Part shown: positions 1 through 11,830 of the stretch, piece after piece
Layout of the letters: every line of letters starts with the position of its first letter
Numbering within the stretch: the stretch's first letter is position 1
Assembly: GCA_012845835.1 (NCBI GenBank)
Contig: JABAKD010000020.1
Coordinates: 4,066,913-4,130,912 of the forward strand
Reading direction: 5' to 3'
Length of the DNA stretch: 64,000 bases
DNA from: Undaria pinnatifida
Lineage: Eukaryota; Sar; Phaeophyceae; Laminariales; Alariaceae
Program-made: the position numbers and the translations under genes
Notes under the pieces: generated by a model
Seen by the model: the letters and a program-made list of their open reading frames with translations, nothing else
Databases searched by the model: none
Told to the model about the DNA's origin: nothing

Positions 1-639
1 TTCCGATATCATTCCTGCGGGACCCCTCTGTTTTCACAGAGGGTCGGTCCCGAATCTGGTATCCTAACGGGATCTTCCGTCGTGCACCATACTGGGCACG
101 GAACCAAGACCAAGAGGCGAGGCATGTAAGGACAATATGTTCCATGACTCCTCTTGGTTAGACTGACCTCTAGCACTTCTTCTTGCTACACGAGCTAAAG
201 AATACGCTCCGCTAAACCGGCCGTAACGGTGTCGACAAGGCGTAAAAAGGCTCCTGGGGTCTTCCGTCTCTTCGCGACATCGGCCGTTCCGGGATAGAGA
301 ACCTTTTCACAATAATATGAAAATGGTACATTTATATTAGTACGCGCTCGTACTTAATGCTTCCTTTTGTTGGGATTTGACGAGACACACATACTACATA
401 CATGATGCTGTTCTTACATCACATTCTTTATACATGTTGTTGTTGCCATTGTTGTTTTCACATTAACTCGCATAATCAAGTCTGTGGTCACAGGACAGGC
501 TCCAGTCACTCTGGAACTGAGGAATACCATAGTAATAGGGAAAAAACCACGAACAACCCACGGTGGTACACGCATATATCACAGCTGACGCAATTCATGC
601 CTCCACCAGAAACATATAAAAGTGAAATCGGGAGTCAGT

Positions 640-750
640 CTACGCTGTGCCGGGTCCATACTGCTGGTGCATACGTCTCATTACTCGCGCCTTGAAAAAC
701 CGACTATATAGACCGCTTGCCACCAAGGAAAGACTACCACGTATGTATAT
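640..750 (+). repeat. Dispersed ~100-bp repeat, copy 1
   Basis: TGTGCCGGGTCCATACTGCTGGTGCATACGTCTCATTACTCG, then AAAAACCGACTA and AAAGACTACCACGTATGTAT, recurs at 9,483-9,585. No terminal repeats seen. Confidence 0.7.
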
Positions 751-1629
751 ATCTCCTCCTCATCCTCCTCCTTCCTGCCATTTTTTTTTTTTTTTTTTCC
801 TTGTATGGTCTGGCTTGTTTTTGTGGTGTTCTCGTACCCGGTACGCTGAATCATTTTACTTGCTCTGTGACCTTGATTTTCTGTGATTGTTTTTTTTCTC
901 TGTCCCACAGTCTGTGACCACATAATAATTGTACCGGTGTGATATCTCGTTGGGATGAAGAATCAGCACGCACACTGTTGATAGGTGTTTTTATGTTTTG
1001 GTGATTGAATTCGTAGGTAAGGTGGAAAACACGGTTTAATGTACGAAAAAACAACACACACCACATTTGTAGTATACATGGTGGAGCAGCACGGGGGGAA
1101 ACGTTTTATTATTCGCATTTTCACTCAAAAAGAAGGAGGTTCCCGTGCGTTGTTGCGCTGTGTGTGATGGGTAGGTGTGCTTGGATGGCGCAGTGTGGTG
1201 GTGAGGCTGTGGCGACAACTTTGGCTGTGCGGGCCCGGGGGGAGAGCGCGCGGTGTTATTTCCCCCAAAATATATTTGAAGTAATATAACGTCACCAGCG
1301 ATATGCGGGGAACCGGGTCTAACGTCCCCGAGTGCAGGGGAAAACGCTTGGAGGCCCGGAAAAGGAAGGTTCGAAAGGAACAAGTTGGAGTAATAGATTC
1401 AACTGCTGTTTTCGCCTTGTTTCCACAGCTCGGTGTGGTCGTCGTGTCTGTCCCCTAAGACGCCTTGTTTGCGCTGCGCCTGGTATAAGACTTATCTAAG
1501 ACGTGCTAAGACGCGATATAAACGCGAGTAAGACCCGCCTCTCTCAGAAAAACGGATTATTTAAGGCAATATCTTAGGACACGACGTATCAGAAGATTGG
1601 GCCTACGCACATACATGCTAAATCCTACC

Positions 1630-1770
1630 AGGTATTATAATGTGAAACCGAGCAAACACTGAATCCTGTGTAAAACCGATCACGCGAAGTTTTTTCCTTT
1701 ACAAAACCGAACACGCACTGAATCCTAGAACGAAGGTGTAAAACCGAACACACACTGAGTCCTATAACAC
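1630..1770 (+). repeat. Three degenerate ~45-bp repeats
   Basis: AAAACCGAACACGCACTGAATCC and close variants occur at about 1645, 1695-1720 and 1740-1762. Upstream (1,470-1,550) a shorter TAAGACGCG-like motif also recurs. Confidence 0.6.
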
Positions 1771-2207
1771 GGATCAGGGGACGGCAGAAAGCCGTCCCCC
1801 CTTCTCTTCTGGGTACAAAACCTTCCATAGGACTATAACGCTGCTCGGTGGCGACCTATATTGGTCACGGCTGGGTAGTGACACGGCAAGTTCAGCCGTA
1901 TTGTGTGGTACAAAGCAGCTATGAGCTCGCCCCTAGATGGAGCAGACGGCCCCAAAGCACCGTGGGATCGGCAGGTTTCGTCGCGCGCCGCACGGACAAC
2001 TGTTAGCTATAGCTGCGATAAAGCCATCAAACCCTAGACTGTACATCCTCTATCTGGTATCTGGTATCCGGTAGCAAACTCGTACCCTGCGGTATCTGGT
2101 ACTATGTCGTACCACGAGGGTACCACCGGTCTAATATTACAACAGCCTTTCCGTGCGGCCGAGTGGTAGCACAATCCTTGGTCGCATAATATGCGAGTCG
2201 TGGCGCT

Positions 2208-2208
<1 letters not shown>

Positions 2209-2252
<44 letters not shown>
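2209..2252 (+). repeat. (CAG)14 microsatellite
   Basis: An uninterrupted run of 14 CAG units. The short frame crossing it would encode polyserine, with no other support for a gene. Confidence 0.95.
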
Positions 2253-2253
<1 letters not shown>

Positions 2254-2992
2254 AACGCTGCCCGCAGCTACAATAGCAGTCGAGAACATTGCGAGCCGTT
2301 GCTTTGTGCGTGCTAACGTTGCCGCTGGGGCGACGTGAATGCCGTATTTTGACGAGACGTCTATCATTGACGGTTAGACCCCCTTACTGCGATACCATGC
2401 ACATATCCCGGTACCACTTGACTACTCGCCCAACGATTGGCGGCGCCTGGTGTCGTTGACACTTCGTCCGCTACCTGCGTCTGTACATGTCCTGTACGCG
2501 TTTGTCGCCACCCTCGAAGGTATACAATTTGTCGCACACATACCGGGGGTGATACATGATATGATGTTAGGTTGTTCGCCTTGATGGGAGGGTATGCCCC
2601 TTGAGACTTGGGAACGAATGTCACACTAAATCTAACAAGAAAGAACAAAAAAAAAGTGGGATTTTTTTTGGTTTTTTCGGCCCCCGGGGGGGCGGGGGTA
2701 GTTAGGTGTATAGACTATGCTATGCTATCCCAGTCTCCAGGGCCCCCTGGCTGGATTGTACGGTTTTTCAAACCGCCCGCGACGATGGCTAATATGGCGT
2801 AATTGTAAGATGTTGATCCTCGTTGAGTTATTACAAAATACCTGGCCAAGTCTCGAGGAATTTGGCGTAGCGCGAGTCGTTCTATGGTACCCCCCCCAAC
2901 AATTCTTTGGTGCAACCGCCGGCTTCAAAACCATGAAATCGTCGGTTTCAAAAACAGCTCTCGGCCGTATCTCCTGAAGTAAGGTGTCCCTT

Positions 2993-3263
2993 GGACCAAG
3001 GCTACGGTAGGGGGGGTACCCCCGTTTTCACTGGTGTGTTTGAGTTACTCGCACGAGTGGCTCTGTACCTCACGGATGAAAATGGTTTAGACAGTTGTTT
3101 TGGAGCAGCTTAGATTACCTTTGCATTGCGGATCGATTTCGTTAATATATAACATGAAAAAAACGTGAAATCGCAAAATAACAAAGGGGTTACTCGCGCG
3201 AGTGACCCCTAGCCACTGAAATTCAAGGCCCCAAAAGGGACCCCCCTACCGTAGTCTGGGTCC
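2993..3263. mobile_element. Inverted-repeat element (CGAGTGA family), copy 1
   Basis: The first ~75 bp (GGACCAAGGCTACGGTAGGG ... TTACTCGCACGAGTGG) recur inverted at 3,187-3,263 (GGACCCAGACTACGGTAGGG ... GTCACTCGCGCGAGTAAC on the - strand). The ~120-bp AT-rich centre has no coding capacity. Each arm holds a small palindrome ACTCGCNCGAGT. Confidence 0.6.
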
Positions 3264-5459
3264 TTGATACCCCAACGTCATGGACCGATACACCTTCCCT
3301 TGCACACTCAAGAATAATATAGTTCTAGAACCTATATGGAAGGGGGGGGGGAGGGTTTCCAAGAGTTTTGGGTCACATATAATGTTAAAATCAAGGATTT
3401 GGTCGATATTAATGTTCGCAACATTGTGTGTGATCCTCCGATCGCACGTATTAATCATATATGTAGGGGCCTACCATACGCGCGGTGCTGGGTCTAGGCG
3501 ATCGTGCGGCGTGTGGGGAAGTAGGTGGCGTTGGAGGGGGGGAGGGGGGATAAATGAAAGCTACGTCATGGATGGCTAGAAAGATAATGACGCGATATCA
3601 ATGGCTTTTTAGTGTTTATTACTCTGGCCGATTTCGATTGTAAGTGGGGCGTTTGAACGAACTGGGCGGGGAACAAAGGGGGGGGGGGGGGGGGAAGATG
3701 AGTTGGAGCTACGGCATGGATGGCTAGATGGATAATGAGATGATATCAGCTGGCTGGTTATAGTGTTTACTACTCCGGCAGGTTTTGATTTCAGGTGGTG
3801 CGTTTAAACAAGAGGGATCGGGGAGGGGGGGCGAGCATTTCAATATGTGCGCGGAAACTACAAACCCTTGAAGGGGACGAATCTGACGGTTGCAGCAAGA
3901 AGACACCTCATTATATCACCCGCCTGGTAATGTTTTTTTTTCTAGAAGGTTTGATGTTACATGTAGTATGCAACACAGTTCTTAGGTGTAGTAAACAACG
4001 TGTTAAAAGCTTCACAATTTGGTATTGTACATGGATCGAAAGATAGAATATTTCAATCGATAGGTACAATCATGTAGATACCATTATTTTCTGACATCGC
4101 TAATTTTAAAGAGATGCATATTGCCAAATACAACAGGCGAGATGATGGTCATGCAATGTCACCGCCATTGAGAACGACAGGGAGAGATGCGAATCGTTAT
4201 TGTTTTGAAAGGAACGCTTAGTGTACACGCGCTCAATTACGTTACTTCGTTAGTCATACTTCGCTTGGCATGGGTTGGGAGGCGATCATGCAGGCGGTAT
4301 GTACCGAATACCTTACGTAATAAGTTGGTAGTAGTGGTGCGGTTTACCGCAATTTTAGCATACCTCTCTGTATCTCCTTTTCACATTACTATTAAAAAAA
4401 ATGAAAATACACTCCAGCTGTGAGATCGAATATTTCGTCGAAACTCATCTTTGCAAGCTGTGTGTGATACTCCGATCGCGTCTCACATTTACGATTTTAC
4501 GCCTTTGATTTTTGCCGTGCCGATGTGTGGCTCTGAGGTCGCCAAATCCAAGACAGAGATACATCTTATAAATACACCAAGCGAGGTGACGTGCGCATGC
4601 GATGTCACCACTATTGAATGCGAGGGTGACTTTACTTTGTTAGGCATATATATGCTACCTCGCTTGGTAGAGGTTGTCAGGCGATCATGCAAACGGCCGG
4701 AGGCACGAAATACCCTGCGTAATAGGTTGGTAGTGTGGTCTACCGCAGTGTTAACGTAACTGTCTGTGCTTCTTTTTCACATTGCTATTATCTGATGTAC
4801 GGTTATACGCCCTGTTTTCTCCCCACTGTCGTCGAAGATGTTGTGGTCCTGTCGATGTTGCGTCCATGTCTGGTGCTCTTGTTAGTGGTGCTCATGAAAA
4901 CATGCCCTAGCGTGTAGTAGATGATCGATGAGTGGTGTTCCTTTCCTTTACATCAAGCCAGGTATTATATGTCAACGCAACCGCTTGCTTGAAAACGACA
5001 AATAAAATTCCGCACACACCTGATACAGAGGAGACGCGGCCCGAAGATTGTTCAGTATACCGACGGTCAGGAACTAACAACAACAGGTTATCGAGAAGCG
5101 CACATCATTTTTACTACCGCTCCTCACTCCACCTAAAACACTACGGGCATGCGTTGGACCCAGTTCGCTGATGCCCAAAACCAATTGCAAAGGAGGTTAT
5201 GTGGTGGGCGAATGCTATAATGATGGGCGCTGCTACGATTACCTCGTCTCTTTGTTCTGTTTGTTCTTGCGTTCTTGATGAACCTGTTATTTTGCAACGA
5301 ACAGTTTTGACGTATGTTCGTATTTTGTATATTTGCTCCGTGACCATAAGGCCTATGCAAACAATCCAAGATATCGTTTACCGTTGTCGACGAAGAATTT
5401 GCAGAGTTCTGACCCCAATTTGGAATCCAGGGTACATCTGTTCTATGTTTTGACTGGGT
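3264..5459. other. No gene recognised; repeat fragments
   Basis: Contains pieces of the ~460-bp family (3,425, 3,835, 4,405), two similar segments around TACCTGCG.AATA.GTTGGTAGT (4,310 and 4,715), and a run of 17 G at 3,678-3,694. Short frames show no recognisable domain. Confidence 0.55.
4405..4482 (+). repeat. Dispersed ~460-bp repeat family, end fragment
   Basis: AATACACTCCAGCTGTGAGATCG through GCAAGCTGTGTGTGATACTCCGATCGCG matches the first ~75 bp of the copy at 7,740 with very few changes, then stops matching. Confidence 0.75.
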
Positions 5460-5945
5460 TTCGTAGACGTGTATGTGGTTTTAGTGTGTGGGCATTCTTG
5501 GTTGACGTTGTAGACTTCGTTATCGTGTTGTTTCAGAGTGGTGTTTTCGAATACGTGTTTTTTTGTGTCCGCGTGGTTGTTTTAGTTTATGTTTTAGGCT
5601 TCGTTATCGTGTTGTTTCAGAGTGGTGTTTTTGAACACTTATTATTTCGTCTTTGCAAGGTTGTTGCTACACGTATATGTTTTGGGTGATGTTCTAGACC
5701 TCGTTATCGTGTTGTTTCAGGATGGTGTTCTCAAATACATATTTTTTGTGTCCGCGTGGATGTTGCTACACGGCTATTTTCGGGTTGATGTTCTAGGCTT
5801 CGTTATCGTGTTGTTTCAGAGTGGTGTTTTTGAACACGTATTTGTGTTCGCGTGGTGGTTGCTATACGTGTATGGTTTGGGTGATGTTCTAGACTTCGTT
5901 ATCGTATTGTTTCAGAGTGGTGTTTTCAAATACATATTAGTTTGC
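5460..5945 (+). repeat. ~95-bp minisatellite, about 5 units
   Basis: The core CTTCGTTATCGTGTTGTTTCAG recurs at about 5518, 5604, 5702, 5803 and 5898, followed each time by (A)GTGGTGTTTTCGAATAC and a T/G-rich arm. Open frames on + are repeats of VIVLFQSGVF and are a by-product of the unit. Function is not evident. Confidence 0.85.
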
Positions 5946-7244
5946 AGTGGTTGCGGGGGGGGGGGCTGTTGTGCATATCCGCAAAACATATTGATATACG
6001 CCGAGAAAACGACTTCGGGGGGCTAACAAAATTGCGAGGGACGTTTGGAAATTTCAACGTTCCCCCTGGCGGCTTTTGTCAAGTATGGTTATATGCATAT
6101 TTATCCCTGGAGATACACATGCAACAATCAACCTTGACAACTATAGGTTGTAGTGGTATCTTATTACAATTATAATACCGTTACTTTTCATCGTTTGACT
6201 ATGGGTGTATTCACTTTTGTTCTACATTGTGTGGGTTGAATAGAAACACTTTGTGAGGCTAGGGTTGAAGCCTTGAAATAAAAGGTTACAAGAAGGTTTT
6301 TATATGTGATTAGCCTGCTTATTGAGTACTTTCGTCTGGACGAAGTAGTGGCAGGTTTAACGCAACAGATATTGCAGCATTATAAGATAACTTTCATGTG
6401 TTTAAAGCATGTAGTGGGGCGGAGAAAAGGAGTTTAAACCTGTGGCATACTTATGTTTAGTCGGCTAGGAAGAAAGGGAGGGACGCGGGGGGGTAAATCC
6501 GGTGCTTTGTCTCTTGTTTATCTACTGGGTCCGAATTTCCTACCAATTGGACGGCTGCAATAGCCTTTCGTAGCAGTGTAAAGTTTGATAACATCTTTTT
6601 AACCCAAGGTTGGTGAAGGGGGGGGTTAAGTGAGTTTGTGGTGAGGGTATACAAGGTCGCAGCATTATACTATACTTTTCGTGTGTGGACGCATGTGGTA
6701 TATTTCTGTTTATTGGGTAGGGAGGGGAAAAAAATAAAGGGGAGGAGGGGACCAAGTGGGAGGGGGGACAAAGGGGGTCAAAAGGGCAGGGGGAGGGACT
6801 GGGGGGGGGGGTGGGGAAGGGGGGGGGTTGAAAGCGGGTTTCCTCCCGCCCCCCTTTGGGTTACTTGCCTTTACCGTTTTTATCTACTAGTTTCGAAACA
6901 TCTCACAATCCATTGACCTTTTCAGCCTTTGTAGTATTTCAATTTGAATAATATATAAAACCACTCTTCATACGTCACAATACTATTCTGGTAAGTGTTG
7001 CTATGTTGCAGGTAATACGCACTCCTCCATCCTCGTTTGCTGTTGTTCTGTATGCCGTTTTGCTAGCTTTTCGATGCCTTTTTTCGGTGCTCCCAAACTA
7101 AATCAGTTATAATACTTGTATGCGCAGTGCGAATTATTAGTGTATCGCCAAAGCACAGGCAGGAGGACCCGCAGTTACAAAAGGAAAACGCTCACTCATG
7201 CCAAGTAGTTCGTTTAGTGGTTCGTCTCCGAAAACGAAGGTAGG
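5946..7244. other. No gene recognised; G-rich block
   Basis: Nothing domain-like in any frame. A strongly G-rich block at 6,720-6,840 includes runs of 7-10 G. Confidence 0.6.
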
Positions 7245-7495
7245 TGCAGCTCAAACTATGTACTGTCATCAAGATAGGCGTCTATGACTGAAACCCTAAA
7301 CTGCTTGAAATGTTTTTGGGACGGGCAGTGGCGGGCTCGGGAGGCCTAAGGCGCGTTTAGGGCATTTCAAACTATGTTACAGCAGTCATCATGTGTGGAT
7401 CAAAATAGGCATTTATGCCTGAATACCTAAAATAATTGAAATTTGTGTCGGCTGTGCCTCGGCGGGTTCATCAGGTTTAGGGCACGTCCTGGGCG
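7245..7495 (+). repeat. Two degenerate ~120-bp tandem units
   Basis: CAAACTATGTACTGTCATCA..ATAGGCGTCTATGACTGAAA..TTTAGGGCATTTC recurs as CAAACTATGTTACAGCAGTCATCA..ATAGGCATTTATGCCTGAAT..TTTAGGGCACG. No gene recognised. Confidence 0.65.
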
Positions 7496-7724
7496 TTATT
7501 AAGGGCATATGCCATATTTAGATAGGCACGTTTCGGTGGCGTTTTAGCCATTCAGGCCTTTGCCTTAAATTGTGCCCATCTTGAACAAAATCGCCTGCAG
7601 CGGGCTTATCTCCATGCTTGTGCATAGTTAGTTGCGGGTGCGGCGTGCCTGAAAAAGCCTGGGGCCTACTTGGCAACTGCCCTATCCCTATATATATGGC
7701 AATACGCCGTATACCTAAAATATT

Positions 7725-8200
7725 TATAAAAAAATCAAATACACTCCGGCTGTGAGATCGAATATTTTGTCGAAACTCATCTTTGCAAGCTGTGTGTGAT
7801 ACTCCGATCGCGCGTATTACGGGTTGTGTGTCCTCATTAAGGATATAGGTCGGCGACTCCCCTTGCAACTACAGTGTAGCTATCAGGGTCAACAGGGTGA
7901 TGTTAGGCAGTCTGTGCGCGGAAACTATACAACCCGTTTCTGGGGGGGACAAATCTGACAGCTGTGGAAGGAAATGCATCAGTTTATCAAGTGAATCCTG
8001 TATGTCGAATATTCGGTGAGGGGAGGGCGGAGTTTCTAAGGACGCGGGGGCCTGGTTTTGATCAAAAGGGGGGCGGGAGGGGGGGAGCGGGGGGAGGGGA
8101 GCGGGGGGAGGGGAGCGGGTGGGGCAGGTCAATTTGTGCGTGGAAATCATAAATATTTCTTGTGGGGGAGGGGGGGGGGATGTGGCGGGGGGGCCGGGGG
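7725..8200 (+). repeat. Dispersed ~460-bp repeat family, copy 1
   Basis: Starts with TACACTCCGGCTGTGAGATCG, then CTCATCTTTGCAAGCTGTGTG, GGTCGGCGACTCCCCTTGC, GGTCAACAGGGTGATGTTAGG, GACAAATCTGACAGCTGTGG, AATCCTGTATGTCGAATATT, and a G-rich tail. The same series occurs inverted at 54.16-54.62 kb and in pieces at 3.42, 3.83, 4.41 and 11.1-11.37 kb. Non-coding. Confidence 0.8.
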
Positions 8201-8913
8201 CGGATATATACGACCCGTTCCAAAACGGCTGTCTTCTCCTGCTAATATTCTTATTACATGCTGTTGAGAGCCTGCAATGGTTGCTAGATTTACGGCGGGT
8301 GCCCGAAACAATGCGCGGTTAGTGATTGATTATCGCTGTACCGGCAAATGGCGCAAAAGGTACCCGGTATATACCTTTTTTTGGCTTTATAGCATATATT
8401 ATATGGTGCACGACGCACAATTTTCAACCCCCCCCCCCCCCGACATAGTAGGGATATACGAGGGTCTAATAGCTATGGTCATACGACTACGGCCATGCAC
8501 AAACGGAGTGGCCCCCCCTCGTTCCATGTATATATATTTTTTTGACATAAAAAAAGTGGGCCTCGGTTGGCACCGGCGCTGTAAAACATGCCAATCACTG
8601 CGTGAGCTAGACAACTAGGGTGCAGTATTTTTGTTTGATATTTTGCGGTCACCATCATCATGGTTATCGAGCTAGATGATATTGTGCGGGGTGGAACACC
8701 CTAACTCCGCACATCCGAAAACCAAGTAACTCATTTTAGCGCTGTCATCGAAAATTAGCAAGAAAGTAGGCACAAAGTGCCGAAGTCCGTCTTACGCGAG
8801 CGGTTCTTGGAAGGATGCAGTTCATCCTTCATGCGAATCGCCGAACACCTCACGGCGCTCCGCGCTTGGCCCAAGCAATGTCTGCCTGGTTGGTGAAAAC
8901 CGGACGTACTCCG

Positions 8914-8985
8914 TCCCGGCATAGTAGGGATGCGAGGGACTATGGTCATACGACTATAGTCATGAACAAACTGAGTACACTCCCT
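8914..8985 (+). repeat. Dispersed short repeat (CATAGTAGGGAT...GGTCATACGACTA)
   Basis: The series CATAGTAGGGAT, CGAGGG, CTATGGTCATACGACTA, CATG and AACAAACTGAGTACA also occurs at 8,447-8,515 and inverted near 20,508-20,562. It is a fragment of a dispersed element. Confidence 0.6.
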
Positions 8986-9482
8986 TCTTCCCCGCCGCCC
9001 CACAATCGAGTAGATAAACCTACGCACAACATGCTGTTGTGCTTACTACTGTAACTAGCCCTTTTTGGTGTGTAGGTGAAACCGATTTTGTCCACCAGGG
9101 AAACTCCAGTCCATCAGTGTTTTTTTATTAGATGCACAACGACGCAGGGCATCTTTTATTCCAAAATACTGCTAGTAAACAAAAAGTAGCAACTATCGGG
9201 CGAATTACGCCCCGAAAACTGTTTTTTCCCTGTACCATTGGAAAAAAAATCGCTGAACTCCAATACGAAGAAATGCGAAATTCGGATTCACGTATTATGC
9301 GTAAAACACCCAAAGTCTTCGTCCGTGCCTCTTTCCGCAGCTAGTTGCTCAATTTCAAGAGAAACAAAACGTTTGTTTTATTCGAAAATGCTAATTTTTG
9401 GCCGATGAGTGAAATGTAGAATAGAGATTTGAAAAATTGTGCTATTAACAGTTGAAACGAACCTGCTGTTGTCAGCCTACGA

Positions 9483-9585
9483 TGTGCCAGGTCTATTCTG
9501 ACTGGTGCATACGTACGTCTCATTAGTCGCGGCTGAAAAACCGACTACACCGTTTGTCTCGCAGGAAAAACTACCACGTATCTAT
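9483..9585 (+). repeat. Dispersed ~100-bp repeat, copy 2
   Basis: TGTGCCAGGTCTATTCTGAC, TGGTGCATACG, CTCATTAGTCGCG, AAAAACCGACTA and AAAAACTACCACGTATCTAT match the copy at 640-750 in order. Confidence 0.7.
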
Positions 9586-10774
9586 GTTACACGTATTAAT
9601 AGTACGTATCACTACGCGTATGCATCTCAGACTCAACTCAAGTTTTGGAAAAACAAACAAAGGAGAGGAAAGAAAGTAAGGCGAGAAATGATAGGAAAAT
9701 AAAAAACATGCGAAATAAATGACAAGAAGAGGAAGCAAAGAAATGAAAGGAAAAAAAAAACATTCTAGCAGACCCTAGGAACTGATTAAAGACGGCATTG
9801 GGCTCAAAGAGGGTATCAAAAGTGCATCACCAATGGCACTCAGGGGAGAACGCAACAAGGCGAAGCAGTCAGGGCGGCCTTACGCTAGGTTGCGACGGCC
9901 ATTAGAAGGCCCACAACCTTCAAGACGATGATGGCCAGACGCAGGCTTGAGTCTCTTGGGCAGGACGCTGCCCCTTCCGCCCTTCCTCCCCCCCGCCTAC
10001 TCCCGTACCCTCCCCCCACCCCCCTGCCCCCACCACCCATCCCCCCCCCGCCCCCCTCCCCTGGGTCGCTTAGAGATGCCGACGGTGGATGGCGCTGCCG
10101 CGGCCTTTGCGTGTCACTTTGCAGCTCTGCAGCTCTGCATCTCTCCGCGTCTTGCCATTTCCGCATGAATGACTCTGCTCCCTCCTCTACCCGCCCAAAC
10201 CCTGTGCCGGCCTTCTGTGCAACTTTTCGCCACCCTTCGAACTTCATTCCAAAGGCCTACATATCCTCCTTCAAGTGCATCATCCAGTCCTTCTCTTGCC
10301 CCCCTGAGTAGCCCTCCCCACAACAAGTTCGCCAAACATCACCCTCTGCGGCAGACGCCCCTCCTCCATACGTTCCACCAATCTCGGAAACATCCTCCGT
10401 TTGCGCCTCTATGCTCTCGGAAGCTGTCTCGGCTTGCGCGTCGGCGTACACTTGGGTGTGGTCGTCGAGCTTCCATTTCCTCCGCCATCCGAGGCATCGG
10501 AGGATAGAGGGGTACGACATGCTTGCAGATGGCCCAAACAATGTATGTGCTCTGAACGCCGGCATTGCTCTGCTGGCTGTATGTTGTTCCGTGGGGCGTA
10601 TGTTAGTCTATGTTCAGTTCCAACGTCGACGGGGTTGCTGGTGATTGACGTATCGGCCGTTGTTTCGATCGCCATGAAACGGTGAGAAGCTCGCTGTAAA
10701 ACGGTGAAACTCCAACTTTAAGGGTCCATGCTGGTGTACTCAGGCGTTTATGGCCATTTGCCGGTACGACGGCG

Positions 10775-10885
10775 ATTGAGCCCTTCCGTGCCCCCGAAAC
10801 AAGCCGCTGTTAGTGACAGATAATGACGGGTGATCGCTGTACCGGAAAATAGCGAAATAAGTACCCGGGTATACCACGTTCTTGC
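10775..10885 (+). repeat. Dispersed ~90-bp repeat shared with 8,290-8,380
   Basis: TGCCCCCGAAACAAGCCGCTGTTAGTGA, ATCGCTGTACCGGAAAATAGCG and GTACCCGGGTATACC correspond to TGCCCGAAACAATGCGCGGTTAGTGA, ATCGCTGTACCGGCAAATGGCG and GTACCCGGTATATACC at 8,298-8,375. Confidence 0.65.
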
Positions 10886-11089
10886 AAACGCCCCCGAAAC
10901 AAAAACCACTGACGAATTGGAGATTTTCCGGTGGGGACAATCTGTTTTCCCCACGCCAAACACGAAACATAATACGAAGTACATAATTAAAGTGACAGGC
11001 CCTGTAGCACCACGCGTGCAGTAAGCCCTTACCAGGTGTTCATTTATGCGGCCTAACCATGTCCATAATTTGACCCACACACACCGCTC

Positions 11090-11375
11090 CCCGCCCCGCA
11101 TAAAATAAACCGCCCTCCCCTCCCCAGTAATACTACAGGATAAACATAATAAACTGGTGCATTCCACAGCCGTCAGATGTTGTCCCCCTCTACAACGGGA
11201 TTCAAAGATTCCATGCACAGATTGATTGACATATCCTTGTTGACTCTGGTGCAGGCTACTGCTGCTGCAGTTCTTAGGGGAGTCGCCGATCTATATCTCC
11301 TTAATGAGTACACTCACCCAGTAACAATCGCAATCGGATTATCACATACAGCTTGAAAAAGTGAGTTTCGCCGGA
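11090..11375 (-). repeat. Dispersed ~460-bp repeat family, partial copy
   Basis: Same orientation as the 54-kb copy: CCACAGCCGTCAGATGTTGTCCCCC, GGGGAGTCGCCGATCTATAT, and ACATACAGCTTGAAAAAGTGAGTTTCG. More diverged than the 7.7- and 54-kb copies. Confidence 0.65.
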
Positions 11376-11379
11376 ATGT

Positions 11380-11830
11380 TGCAAGGTTGTGTTCTGTGAG
11401 GTACTCACAAACCGTACCCGAGGTGTTTACCCCGGGTTTGCCCTGCGAAGAATTTCTGTAAACGTTCTGTAAGATATTATTACCCGTAAAGTTCTGTGAG
11501 TTCTTCATGACGGTCATACCCGTTCCCGGGACATATGTGAGTTCTGTACGCCCGTGACACAGTATCCGGGGTACGAGGCCAGCGTTTTCAAAAATACCAG
11601 AAGCTCCTGTGAGTTACGTACGCCCATGCCACAATACTCGGAATTTCTGTGAGTTCTGTAACTCTTCCGTACCCGTGCCCCTTCAACTTCTGTAAGTTCT
11701 GTAAGAACCCCATGCACTTTCCCGGAAATTTTGTGACTTCTGTAAGACTACTGTGTCACAATACCCGAAGTACAGGTATATACCCTTGTCACAACACCCG
11801 AGTGCAGGTACAGGCCAGGGTCGAGTGCGG
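11380..11830 (+). repeat. Degenerate short repeats around TTCTGTGAGTTCTGTA
   Basis: TTCTGTAAGTTCTGTAAG and CCCGTGACACAGTATCCGG-like motifs recur many times between 11,380 and 11,830, and AAACTCGAAAA/CTCAAAAC motifs follow to 11,980. This is the region beyond the 3' end of the copia remnant, where its LTR would be expected; no LTR can be delimited. Confidence 0.55.

Larger units (their letters stand above)
1..2990. other. No gene recognised
   Basis: Apart from the repeats listed, this stretch has only short frames without domain-like content, T and G homopolymers, a near-perfect hairpin at 20-47 (GACCCCTCTGT...ACAGAGGGTC) and TATCTGG-type microsatellite at 2,047-2,105. At 2,925-2,985 a short repeat (GGCTTCAAAACC..CTCGGCCGTATCTCCTGAA) recurs twice near 47,290-47,370. 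Confidence 0.6.
8201..11089. other. No gene recognised; dispersed repeat fragments
   Basis: Holds the short dispersed repeats listed separately, a C-run at 8,429, and C-rich sequence at 9,985-10,065. Overlapping open frames on both strands at 9,885-10,690 are compositional (Pro/Gly/Ala-rich one way, Gly/Arg-rich the other) and show no known motif. Confidence 0.55.

Noticed and set aside
2153-2338. Small polyserine-containing protein over the CAG run
   Set aside because: Only the microsatellite supports it; no domain, splice context or conserved copy.
7964-8152. Conserved frame MEGNAS..QVNPV shared by 7.96 kb (+) and 54.38 kb (-)
   Set aside because: It lies in two copies of the ~460-bp repeat, and its similarity follows from DNA similarity. 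The C-terminal part is G-run composition and partial copies disrupt it.
9885-10690. Overlapping open frames on both strands
   Set aside because: They follow the C-rich/G-rich composition, overlap each other on opposite strands and contain no recognisable motif.
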